Below are positions 37,145 to 48,337 of a DNA stretch of 64,000 bases, in pieces (within the stretch, counting starts at the first letter, position 1; each line of letters begins with the position of its first letter). Location of the stretch: assembly GCA_022818135.1 (NCBI GenBank), contig JAFMSR010000010.1:11878885-11942884 (forward strand). The letters are read 5' to 3'. Source of the DNA: Saxidomus purpurata. Lineage: Eukaryota; Mollusca; Bivalvia; Venerida; Veneridae. Under the pieces are notes generated by a model that was given only the letters and a program-made list of their open reading frames with translations, was not told the origin of the DNA and did no database searches. The translations under genes were made by a program, and so were the position numbers.

Positions 37145-37217
37145 AGGGGACATACCCTATAACTGATGCCAAACTAAATAACCTCAAAAACATAAATAAT
37201 AGAATCTTTGAATGAAT
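37145..37217 (+). repeat. Solo arm of MITE family M2
   Basis: GGGGACATACCCTATAACTG through CATAAATAATAGAATCTTTG after TTAA; no partner arm nearby. Confidence 0.75.
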
Positions 37218-37228
37218 ATCCAAGAACG

Positions 37229-37282
37229 TGGTCGCGCAATTGACATCAGTGTTGCTGGTCGCACAATTGACATCAGTGTTGC
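37229..37282 (+). repeat. 27-bp tandem duplication
   Basis: Two copies of GGTCGC[GA]CAATTGACATC continuing AGTGTTGCT, one mismatch. Confidence 0.8.
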
Positions 37283-38459
37283 TTGCCGGCCAATCACGCA
37301 GACACTTTTAAAATGTATCATATTTATATAAAAATTTTGTGTGCAAACAGATGCAGTATCTACCTGTACACTATAAATCGTAACAAAGGTGGAAATTTAT
37401 CCGTAAAATACATTCAACATTGTATTTTGTTTCTTTACTCGGATGTACGGATTTTATCATGAATCGGTGAATTTTCTCATTGTTCGGATTTCACGTTATG
37501 TTATTTGTGAATTCGGATTTTACGGTGATGTTTTTAATTTGTTAAGTTAATCAATCTATATTAAGTTTCGCAGAAATGTGTATGATTTGTTGAATATAAT
37601 TATAAATTTGAACGAAATCCGCTTACAAAGTATCCAGTTATACCGAATTATACGTAAGTACAAAAGTTCTGTTTGGTTCAAAATTGTCTTATCAAATTTT
37701 AAATGTACGTTACTTTTCATTTTTTATTTGCAAATTTATATTTTGAGACTGCTTGCTATATCACAAGGTGTTAAGAATTCTATAGAAATACATTCAATCA
37801 ACCGTGACGGCATAAACCATGAATTTCACATTTATCTAAATGTTATGTTCATGAAGCTTATAATCACAAAAATTTCAAGTGATGTTTGTTACCAATAGGA
37901 TAGTCCTATCGAAAGACTTAAAAAATATAGACAAATACTCAACGTATGTTGTGAGTAGAGCAAAATTTGCGCGTTTTATGTCGAGGTCAGTGAGCCTAAA
38001 ACACATGTTGCACGTGCGTTAAACTCTTATGAACATTCTATTCGACGTCACGAACTTTGTTAATGTGTAAATTGATTCGAAAATGATGATGTTCTTGTGC
38101 TTTTCCAATTATGAATAAAATATTCAATTTTTTGTATTTCATTAATTATACCGGACAGAACTTTTGTCCACAAGTGTCGGGTTAGAAATGGCTCCGAGTG
38201 TATATATGCAAACTATGTAGAATGTTTAAACTATATTCTGTTCTACAGTCACCTTTCCATTTATTGTACTATTTAAATAACATTATTTGTAGGGTGCAGA
38301 CAAAAACCCATCGCTGATTCAAGAAAGTGTACAAGAGACTACGGTTTCAACAAAGTACTTACTCCATTTTGTTTAAAGTTTCAACGATATTACTTGTATA
38401 GACAATATTAGTTTCTGCCGGTTTAAGCAGAAAGTTAAAAAAATCAGACTAGCTAAACA

Positions 38460-39060
38460 TGACAAAGTTCAAATATACTAAAACACGCACCCCTCCCCAT
38501 CCCTTAAATGTTTGACTCAAAATCCCATTTGATATGTTAAAGTAGATTTAATTTATCTATGATTAGTTTGTGAAAATTTGAAGTCAATCTAACAAAAATG
38601 AATAATCTATGTCTAATTCTCAAAATCGACCACAACCAATCAAAATTCCTGTTTTTTTACCCCAAAATTCAGGTCACACTCAGTATCTTAGGCATACAAT
38701 GTGAAGGAGGGTATTGCATGAACAAGTTTTCAAAAGTTTCAAAGTGAAAGGTTTGATAGTTTCAATGTGAGTGACCTAAAATCAAATTTTGACCAACGCC
38801 GACGACAACGACGACGCCGACAATCAAGTGACGACAGTAGCTCGTTATTGTTTTCAAAAATCAGATGATCTGAAATTGTGTATGTTTTACCATGCCTATC
38901 AGAATGATATTGATGACAACCTCGTCTTCAATGTAGCAAATGTTTCTTTGCAAGTGATTGCATCAATAACATATCCTTGTCAAGAATTTTTACCTGTTTT
39001 TACACAGAGAAGATTAAATCATTTAAGACAAATAGTTCTGACATGAACACGTCTTGTAAG
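38460..39060. other. Low-complexity GAC tract and surrounding sequence, unassigned
   Basis: CGACGACAACGACGACGCCG at ~38800 lies in a frame with no recognised domain. The look (GAC tract, then TAGCTCGTTATTGTTTTCAA) is that of a dispersed repeat, but no second copy exists in the window. Confidence 0.3.
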
Positions 39061-39894
39061 CAGTCTTTTTACCGACATGACTGTTCAAAACGGTCCAAGC
39101 CTTGCTACCAACTATGACTTCATGACAAATTTAACGGGTAAACAAAAACTTATTTTCCAGTAGCGGAACAGTCGTGTTTCTTTTAGTCAATATTTTCCAT
39201 ATTTTTTTTCTTTTCCTTTTGTTAACATATCAACATTTTAAAATAATTTAAAAAACGTAGACATTTATACTTAAGTCTTACTTTAACTCTAACGTTTATC
39301 CTTTAGAATATACTTTTTTTGTGTGAGCTCTTAAGGAGTTTGCGGTGGATGAAATTGTGATCAACCTTCAACTTCCCTTCTTCGAAGGTAGGTCTCGCTT
39401 AATTTTTCAGTTTCATCCTCTGCATAACTCTTTAATGGACTCCACAGATATTTTAGAAATGATTCTGTACATTCGCAAACATAAAGAACCAAGGAAAGAA
39501 ACGAATGTACAAACAGTGTGCATTTTTATTTTGTAACTATATACATGTTTTCTATCATTGCTGATTGAACAGTTTCCTTTATGTATAATTTTCTTATCGT
39601 ATTTTTTTGCAAATGTATCAGCATTAGACCATCCAGCTGTGTTGACACGCCGCGTTTATATGCATTTTCTGGTGAATTTAGAAGTTTTGTTAACGAAATA
39701 TCCAACGTGAACACACGTCTTTTTATTTAATCATTTAAAAGAGCAAAACCTGATGATTGTAATATCAATAAATAAAAATCTTTGACCTCGCGGATAACGC
39801 GCTATACGGCGAAATTGATTAATTTTGACGTACAAATTCGCTACGTTTTTGTAAAGATATAAAATTCCGAGACATATAACAATAACAAAAATAA

Positions 39895-40710
39895 AAAAAA
39901 TGGCAAATCAAAAGTTATTTCTATTTAAACTAGAACAAAGATTAAAAGATCAGTATTTTCAGGAGTGGTCGAACGAGTGTAATACAAACGCAAAATTAAT
40001 TTCATACACACATTTTAAATACATTTTTAAATGTGAGAGATACCTTGACATTTTAAATATAAATTTCTTTAGTTTTGCTTGTGCACATCATCACATTCGC
40101 TTATGATCGAAAAGGGGTGCCAAATCGGAATTCCTAGAGAACAGAGGTTTTGTTTTAATTGTTCCAATCAAATTGAGAATGAATACCATTTTGTGCTTAT
40201 TTTCCCCCTCTTTTGTTACCTTCGAGAAACTTATATTAAGAGAAAGTTTTATGAAAATCCTACTTTAAAAAAAATCAATATAATACTGATGTCAACAGCA
40301 AATATTCAAACAATTAAAGACTTAGCTAGGTACATATACTATGCTTTTAAATTAAGGTCAAGTATTCTACAGGTATAATTATGACCCTTTTTATTGATCA
40401 GTATTGTTTGGCCATTACTCTCCTGATCATGTCTTTCTTGCTTTTCGTTTCGACAACATGCATGGTAAAGGAGAGATGAATGTCTATGATGTATATAGTA
40501 CATCATAACTTTATAAGCATAATCTGTAATTATTAAAAATATGGTTGTTTTTCTTGCATTTTTTCTTAATATGTTATTCATTTATCTATATTGAATGCAT
40601 ACTGATATTTGTAACCACTGTGTCCATTACGCTATTATGTATAGATGTATAAAATGTCTATGTGTATAGGCTAGAGGCCTGAATCATAATAAACGATTTG
40701 AATTATCTAA
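39895..40710 (+). mobile_element. LINE relic, C-terminal zinc-knuckle-like region
   Basis: Two frames split by a frameshift near 40079-40100. The first has QEWSNECNTNAKLISYTHFK. The second has MIEKGCQIGIPREQRFCFNC and NQIENEYHFVLIFPLFCYLR, the C-x2-C...E..HF pattern seen at the C-terminus of many non-LTR elements. A 3' end follows with AATCATAATAAACG. Confidence 0.75.
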
Positions 40711-41339
40711 ATATTATCCAATTAACAATCTTTAAAAAAGATGTTCCGTGAGATTTTTAAGTATATGAAAGAGATCATAGTAAAAAATCGTTTTAAGTTT
40801 TCTATCGTATTTTTTTGTATGACAGTTTTTGTTACTGGCATAATGAAACTTTATAGTCAGCGTGAAATATAACCAAGCATTATGAAAGCATTTGTTTGCA
40901 ACTCGAGACATGTTCAATACAGTAGTACATGACAAAATCGGGCATGATACATGTTCGTGTTGCAAGTGTATTCACTAAGTTCATTTCTTCTGGATATCTT
41001 AGCGATGGCTTCAGAAATTGCATATTCGCAAATGCAGGTTCGCCAAACTGAAGACAACATAGAAACTGCTTATGAGAGACAACTTCTTGTTATACTTGAA
41101 TTGCTCTGTAATAATATTTTGACATGGAATACTTTGCAATTAAAATAAAAAGATGTAAGTGAATAATTCAGAAAACAACATAGAAAATAACACAAATAGT
41201 AGATCTCTAAAATCTGTTTTAAAATCTTAGTTCGAGGGAATGGTTAAGTATTGATTAATACATAATTTAAAAAAAAAAACATATGAACAGGGCTCGACCC
41301 TTATCAGTATTTATGACAGTCCAACATTCAACGCCCTGC

Positions 41340-41455
41340 GCCAAAGAGGTATTAATAGTCTAGATACTGAATTAAACCATATTGTTACATAATGTAACCT
41401 GGTACAAATAAAGTTGATTGTTGTTGTTGTTGTTGTTGCCAAAGAGGTATTAATA
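41340..41455 (+). mobile_element. Very short 5'-truncated LINE insertion with 17-18-bp target duplication
   Basis: GCCAAAGAGGTATTAATA occurs at 41340-41357 and again at 41438-41455. Between them are ~80 bp ending TACAAATAAAGTTGATTG and (TTG)n, the same 3' end as the LINE at 32760-33722. A textbook target-primed insertion. Confidence 0.9.
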
Positions 41456-42526
41456 AAATAATAGATGTAATCATCTGCTATATTGTGTTCGGTGTATAGT
41501 GATAACTAAATGATAATCGATCTGTAATGTTCTACCTTCAGTGATTAATGGTTTCGTGGTATTTACTATCAACATCCTAACTGACGTATATTAAAGGAAA
41601 GTTATAGGTAAGGAAATAGTAATATCGTATTATTAACCTTTTTTAGATACTTGTTCCTGATTGGCCGATAGCGATCACGTGCTAAGTTCAGACCCGGAAA
41701 ATAAGCTGTAGACCTACGCGGATTTCAAGTCGTCATGTCTAGACTTGTGTTTTGGTCATTCTATACTTTTGCAGACCTGTGAAAAAATGATTCATGTTGA
41801 TCTCGGAGGTCCGCATAACTATATATTGACTTAAATATCAGACTATCATTGTATACATGTATATAACAGAAACATAAAACACAATCATAGAATGCATAGG
41901 TAATAAGAAGCTTCAGCTTTTTACCTTGACATCAAACGTGACATTGCTAATTTGCTAAAATTAATGATTTTGTAGCAGATAAAAATTTTACGTGTTTTGC
42001 ATTATATACACCATCCCTACATTTTCTTGAAGTTTAATGTTAAAACGATAGCTGCTGATTTTTTCAAACTTTAATTTTGCTTTTACTCTCAAAAAGGCCA
42101 TGTAGGAAAGACCCACTTTTAAGTATTTGTTAGTAGATATAAAATGTTACACAATATTCCAGACAGGTATTACTAACCATTGTAAAATATCACTATATAA
42201 TGTAAAACATGAACACGTTTCTATTTGCAGTTTAAGTTTAATGTTTAAAAGCTTTCAAAGAATATAATATCTATGTCTGTATGATAAATGACAAATTAGT
42301 TTTATTTGCTACAAAATGATAAACATACTGTCATGGGTGAGACATCAGGAAACAGTAGTGTTGCGTATCTCCCTTTTCTATGTCTCTAATTAATACGTTC
42401 ATTAATTTATTGAGTTATGGTCAAGAATAGTGCTGAAAACACAGTGAATACTTAACAATCATGTAAGCAGTGAGTTTTACCAAGTTATTTCTTTTATTGA
42501 GAGATACAAATTTAGATATATATAAC
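41456..42526. other. AT-rich intergenic stretch, nothing supported
   Basis: Short random frames only. Confidence 0.4.
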
Positions 42527-42727
42527 CGATAGGGTGGACTTTTATATTTGACTAGGATACTAGTCAAAGTTTTACAGATTTCCTCTATATTCAATGTGAA
42601 TGGAACTATTATACAGATCAATATTTCTTTGATATAGCTGTGTGGTTGCTCATTATTCTAGCAGTATACATCATTGATCAATGTTCTATTTAAAATATTG
42701 ATGGTCATTTTGAACGGTCATATTACT
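42527..42727 (-). repeat. Dispersed repeat R2 copy 2
   Basis: Reverse-complement relative of 20797-20991 (see shared blocks there). Confidence 0.7.
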
Positions 42728-43629
42728 TCAACTTTATAATACTACAATGGGATTTCCTAATGTATAAATAAAAAGTGTACTCACTAATTGATATCTACAA
42801 AATTATATTCCTCCCACGTGTCATATGACCAAAAACTAGGCCATTAATAGAACACAGTGACATATAAGGACATACTTTCTAATTGCCCAGTGCAGTGTTT
42901 CGAATCTAAGAAAGATATCTAGATCAACTTTACGCTTATGAATAACTAAACTACTGTTGAAACACTGATCCAAAGTTGAAGCACGTAACTGAATCGAGCA
43001 CGAAAACATCGTGTTCATTTTCATAAATGTGTGGTAATTTTGTATGATCTCCGTGTTCTCAATCAGTCAACGTACTGCTAACCGTGATATTTACCGGTAG
43101 GATTTGACTACACGAGTTTTAGGCAAACCCTTTTGTGTCTATAAGCCTGTTTTCGTTTGTTAAACAGATTTGCCTCTTACTTCTGTACCAAAGGTTGCTA
43201 ATATTTATAAACATCATTTTACACATATAGACACTATAAAAGAACAAAACTCGAGGAATAAATCATTACATTTACGGGACTTTGTTTATAGTTCATAAAA
43301 TAGATAAATATAAAAATTGGTTGAGGGAGGTATTGCGATGCAATAGAACGGTTTATAGCAATCTATAAGTAAAAGTTAAGTGCTTATTAAGTCAAATTTC
43401 AACAATAAAGAAGTCTTAATTGTTAAAATTTGAACATATAACTCTACCTTACTTAGTGTTTAACCTCATTGCCACCGGCATGTATCGTGGGCGGAGCTAA
43501 AGTGTTTTCTATTAAGAACGAACTCTTAATAATAAAGTGATTTCAGTAGTTAGTTTTAATAAAAAAAGAAAGACGTTTATTTGAAAATCCGAGTGATTTA
43601 ATTGGTGGACAAATGGGGTCAAACATACG

Positions 43630-44255
43630 GAAACGTATATTGACCCCCTTTATATATTTTCTACATTTGCTTAAGTTATCAAGATATGTGTGTATTATAT
43701 ATAAGTCATCAAATACTTCTGACTAAATAACTTGTTGAAGTATAACATAAGGGAAACTACGGGATATTTGTGCTGGTTGTTATTTTTTTGTAGATGAATG
43801 TTATAAAGATCATGTATTGCGGTTGGTGATATTTTTCGTCAGCAAATCTAAATTTTGGAAATAAGTATATGACAAATATTTGACACATTGTACTAAACTA
43901 ATGAGTTGAATATTTCCTGCCAAAATAAAGGTGACAGAAACACAAAGAAATATTTCTATCCTCACTTTTAACTTCCTCCACTTTTAAGTTTACATACATT
44001 TCAGCATAAATGAATCATAACTTTTCACTATGTAGATCTACTACAATAAAATTGGTAAAAAGAGTATGAATGACTGATAAAAACATATTTCTTATTTTAA
44101 ACACAAATTAACTACAGTAAATTAGAACTTTGTATATTCGTTCTTAGATAGAACGGTAAATAATTTGAAACTTATATATAGGCTCAAAATAGAAAAAGAA
44201 TGTTTTTTACTAACTTAATTTATATATATAAAGGGGATCAATATACGTTTCCGTA
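43630..44255. mobile_element. TA-flanked MITE (~626 bp)
   Basis: Ends CGGAAACGTATATTGACCCC and its complement (GGGGATCAATATACGTTTCC G), each flanked by TA (43628-43629, 44256-44257). Inverted match continues into TTTATATAT. No ORF; Tc1/mariner-type by target site. Confidence 0.8.
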
Positions 44256-44257
44256 GG

Positions 44258-46310
44258 ATAAGGAATGTGAAATTAAAAATTATGAAATGTCTCACATTTG
44301 AAATGATTGTAAAGTGCTATCACTTATAGTTAAATGTTTCTCGACAAAAGTCTGCACTTCATTTGCTAGGTTTTACATGTATGTTTTCTGTAATAAAGAA
44401 GTAAGTAAAGTAAGTAAATAGTTCATTATTGTGACATGTGCATAACTTAACAAAGTCATGGTAAATAAGTAAACGAAGCACCCTGCCCAATGGACGTGTA
44501 AGTCACCAATAAATATAGAAGTTATCTGAATAGTGTCTAGTATCAGTTATAAAATTTACTGTGATTACAGCAACAACGTTTTTAAATAAAAAGTATATAT
44601 CATACGGATTTCAGAATAGTTACAGAATTAAATTACTATATAGGTATGTTAGGTACAATAGATTTATATGTATATATGTTCAGGTACATTAAATCATGAA
44701 ATTAAACAATGTTAACGAAGGACAATCTGAATACAGAGTTTCAATTAATATATTAAGTAAATCTTATTTGCCGTGGTTCTTATGAAAGTTCATAATATTT
44801 AAACTTTAGAAATTAGCATTCCTTTTCTGGAAGAAGTGCCTCCATTGGAATGCAGCTAAACTCAAAAAGAAAATAAAACCTCTCATGATAAATGTATTTT
44901 GAGATTTCTAACTGAACACCTAGAATTCAAACTTAGCCGTTTTGGTTCAAAAATGCTTTATTTTACACTAAAGACTCATGATGTTGTTAATGTAGTTGAT
45001 AGTATATAGCTATATATAGCATTATTGTTGAACTCTAGTATTATATATAAGTATTTACTTGGCAATTCGTTGTTAATATCCGCCAATATTTCCCAACTAC
45101 TTTCGTCACTGTTATTTGTCAATATGACCTGATGTTGGATTAATCGTTGGGTATTTTTCTATCAACGGTACGGTACATTTGTAAATATCGCTACCTGCGG
45201 TCAGTCACAGAAAGCAAAAATTAAGCTTGCATTGTGGATAGTCAATATTGACACACCATTGAAAATATTTTAGTACCTTTTATTTTATTTTTGTATAGAC
45301 ACCTGGTTCGTAATAGTGCATAGCTTTACAATACCTCAGCCAAACAGTAAACGAATAAATTGATCAACTCTATAGCCAGACAAAACAATTGTTTTTGACA
45401 AAAAGGATCTTTCGCAAATGTATGGGACTATTTTAAATAGGAAATCTCAAGGAGATATGGCAAAGATATTCAATAAATTCAAAGAGTAACTCTGCTGCAC
45501 TAGTAATATCCATGTTTTGAAAGTTTTAAAGTTGCCGATGATCCTCTGTCTTTTGATTCCTTCAGCAAGTGGGTCATTATAATAACATAGTTCGATCAGT
45601 TTGATTTCAATGTTTTATGTATGAGTTTGAAAACCTAGATATGGTGGTCACCTCTCTACAGTGTTCATTTTCATTTAGTCCTTATAGTCCAGATGACTAT
45701 TATTAACAGGTTAAACTGTTTTGTAAAAATTATGTCTGAAGAGAATAATGTTTTGCTAAAACAATAAGAATTTCGGGGAATGTCAGTAAATTCAAACTTA
45801 TTTTGAGTCGATTTGCAACAGTATCTTGGAAACAAAAACATATTCATAACTGATTTAAATTGTAGATTAATATACGTAGGCACAAAAACAGAAAAGGACA
45901 AACAAAATAAATATTATTAATTTCATCATTATATTATTAAAGTACTTCATATCGAAATGCAAATATACCTCCAAGTACCGAATATTCATTCATTCAAACA
46001 ATTTTTACAAAGGAAATTCGAGATTGAAAAGGTCATAGCTACAAATATAAAACAAACTTGATACGTTTCATTCAAAAGGATTTAATATAGTTTGAGAGAC
46101 GGTGTTGCATGTGTCCATATCGATTATTTCTTCTCTTCTATAACCTTCCTAACCTATTTTATCTTTCATTTTTCTTCACTTCCCTTAACGTTCAAAACCC
46201 TTTCAAGAGCGTATGAATATAAAAAGTTTTATGATTAGCAATATACATGAACTACTTTATCTAATTCATTATCATTCTGAATTATGTGTGCTTAACTGAA
46301 ATAAAGATGG
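44258..46310. other. AT-rich intergenic stretch, little supported
   Basis: GTAATAAAGAAGTAAGTAAA at ~44390 with TAAG units resembles a retroelement 3' tail. Otherwise nothing recognised. Confidence 0.35.
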
Positions 46311-46900
46311 AAACAAGAGCTGTCCCTCACAAGTGACGAATGCCCCCGAAAGAGGTGTCTCACAGTCTTGCCTCCCAGGCTCGATAATTGTGGTAGTAAT
46401 TTTAAAACCAGCGACACATCGGCTTGAGTGCTGACATTTGTGCCAAGTTATTTTAAAATCCTTCAATGCATGACAAAGTTGTAGCCGGACACGAATGTGG
46501 CATATATAGAAGATTTCATTACCTTCAAACCTAAGTGGACCTTGACATTTTAGGTAGGACGTGGGTCTTGCACGCGACACGTCGTCTGATGTGCTGAACA
46601 TTTGTGCCAAGTATTTTAAAACCTTCAATGCATGACAAAGTTACAGTCTGGACACGAATGTGTGCAGATATAGAGGATTCCATTACCTTCAAACCTAAGT
46701 GTGACCTTGACCTTTGAGGTAGGGACGTGGGTCTTGCACGCGACACGTCGTCTTGATGTGCTAGACATTTGTGCCAAGTTATTTTAAAATCCTTCAATGC
46801 ATGACAAAGTTACAGTCTGGAAACGAAATTGTAAGTGGGGACGCACAGATGGACAGACGGACGGTGCGACTTTAATATGACACCCTTCGGGGGCATGAAA
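46311..46900 (+). mobile_element. HINE/Helentron-like nonautonomous element with ~165-bp monomers
   Basis: Subterminal inverted repeats TGCCCCCGAA (46341-46350) and TTCGGGGGCA (46886-46895) are exact complements. Between them are three ~165-bp units, each with ATTTGTGCCAAGT, TTCAATGCATGACAAAGTT and GGGTCTTGCACGCGACACG (phase marks near 46435, 46599, 46766). The body plan matches bivalve satellite-bearing Helentron derivatives (pearl/BIV160-type), from memory. No Rep/helicase ORF. Confidence 0.75.
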
Positions 46901-47799
46901 AATGCAAAACTGTAAGATTACAATAAAATCGTGGAGGGTTGACTGTTTGATAATTTTGATACTAGCCACTGTATAGTATGATCTTTAATTGTTGCAAATA
47001 TTGTAAACTACAACGGTATTAGACGGACTCGTTAGAACTGTTTGCAACCATTAATCAAAGTTTTTGATATACTGGTTGAAGGGATATTTTTAGCTAACTA
47101 ATCTTAGTCAGATTTGGGCGTTAGCCCTCACATTAGTTCATTGTTTTATATTTAGTTATTATCAGTTATATATATACGAGTTTCTAAAAGTTGCTGGCAA
47201 CTATTTTGCACACGTAAACATAGCTATTTAAATCTAGTCCGTCGTTTAGTATTTCAAAGTTTTTACGTTAACATTATGAACATGCTTTACTTGATTATGT
47301 AAAGGGTAAGTTACTACTGAGAGAGTATGTTTTACTCCAGGAAGCTGTACTTCCACTTAAAAAAGGTAGTGCTTTCATGACAAAGTAGTACCTAGAAAGA
47401 AATTCTTGCGCATTCAGCTAATCATAAACAATGAAATTGCAACTGAAATATATTAGTTTCAAATCACCCAATTGATGTACAATAATGTTTCATAAAAACA
47501 GGTTTTGCAGATAAACCTAACTCTCATGGATTTATATTTATCTGAATCTCATCGGACTTTATGAATTTCGTATGAATGACTGCGGGATGTATAAGAATGC
47601 CACATGACTCTGACCAATCCCATAAGAAAATGATTATTGTAAATAATCATCTTCCCCCTTCCAAACACCGTATAATCTGTCGCAAGTGTCAAAATCACTA
47701 AACAGTTAATCCTATTCTAATATAGTGCTATTGTATGCTACAGTTACAGATCATTTGACTTTATGACTAGATATCGTATACCAGAGATTTATCGTTGGT

Positions 47800-48066
47800 A
47801 CCGGTTTCCCACATGACCAACGTCCCCAGAAGAGGTTAGTCATTTTTAGGTTTCGGAGGATAGTGCAAGATACAGAAAGCGTCCCAATTCCAGGGACACC
47901 CCTAGTTCGTTTAACATGCCTGGTGTATAGCACCCATACAATTGAAATCGGTTTTTGCCTTATCCGAAAGACTGTTAGTAAATTTAGTTGGTCAGCCCCG
48001 GGAATCGAACCCGCTATCTCGAGATTACAAGTCTCGTGCTCTACCAATTGAGCTGACTGGGCTGAC
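47800..48066 (-). mobile_element. tRNA-headed SINE
   Basis: The head (48066-47991) is followed on the minus strand by a body containing GGTGTATAGCACC-like, GGTGTCCCTGGAATTGGGAC and CCGAAACCTAAAAATGAC blocks, shared with the relic at 19560-19690. The 3' boundary is uncertain. Confidence 0.72.
47991..48066 (-). tRNA. tRNA-Thr(TGT)-like SINE head, probably not a functional tRNA
   Basis: D arm GCTCAATTGGTAGAGC, anticodon stem CGAGA-CTTGTAA-TCTCG (anticodon TGT, 48029-48027) and T loop GGGTTCGATTCCC fold well, and the A and B boxes are intact. The 7-bp ends GTCAGCC/GGCTGAC pair, but 6 bases rather than 2 lie between the acceptor and D stems, and T-stem pair 49-65 is G-G. With the shared body downstream, a SINE head is the better call than a true tRNA gene. 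Confidence 0.6.
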
Positions 48067-48133
48067 GCTGACGACTTTTTATGACTAAATAATTATATAC
48101 GTTTTTAACCGTTGCAAATTTACAGGCGAAACC

Positions 48134-48205
48134 AATCAAAATCGACGTTACAACGGAAGTGCGTTAGAAAAAAGCATTCTAACGCACCTACGTTGTAACG
48201 TTGAA
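48134..48205. repeat. Hairpin with ~30-bp stem
   Basis: ACGTTACAACG and GTGCGTTAGAA mirrored by TTCTAACGCAC and CGTTGTAACGT. Confidence 0.8.
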
Positions 48206-48337
48206 TCTTATTGTTTACATCATCTGAATTTGCAACATACATCCGCAAAATCTAATGATATTTTAACTGTCGCCTTTCATCAAACTGTGCGTTAGAATAG
48301 GCTTAATCATTTAGTGATTTTGACATCTGCGACCCTA

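Larger units (their letters stand above)
36108..39840. repeat. Inverted pair bounding ~3.7 kb
   Basis: TTGCCGTATAGCGTGTTATC (~36119) and the complement of 39783-39822 (TTCGCCGTATAGCGCGTTAT) match over ~33 bp, continuing with CTGCGCGGTCAA / CCGCGAGGTCAA. The interior has no transposase-like ORF. It may be two oppositely oriented copies of one repeat or the ends of a decayed DNA transposon. Confidence 0.45.
47682..48337. mobile_element. Palindromic element split by a SINE
   Basis: CTGTCGCAAGTGTCAAAATC ACTAAACAG... (47682-47724) mirrors TTTAGTGATTTTGACATCTG CGAC (48292-48337). An inner hairpin lies at 48134-48205. The tRNA-SINE at 47800-48066 sits inside, so the palindrome is older. Confidence 0.7.

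Noticed and set aside
47991..48066. Functional tRNA-Thr gene
   Set aside because: Extra bases between acceptor and D stems, a T-stem mismatch, and a SINE body directly downstream.
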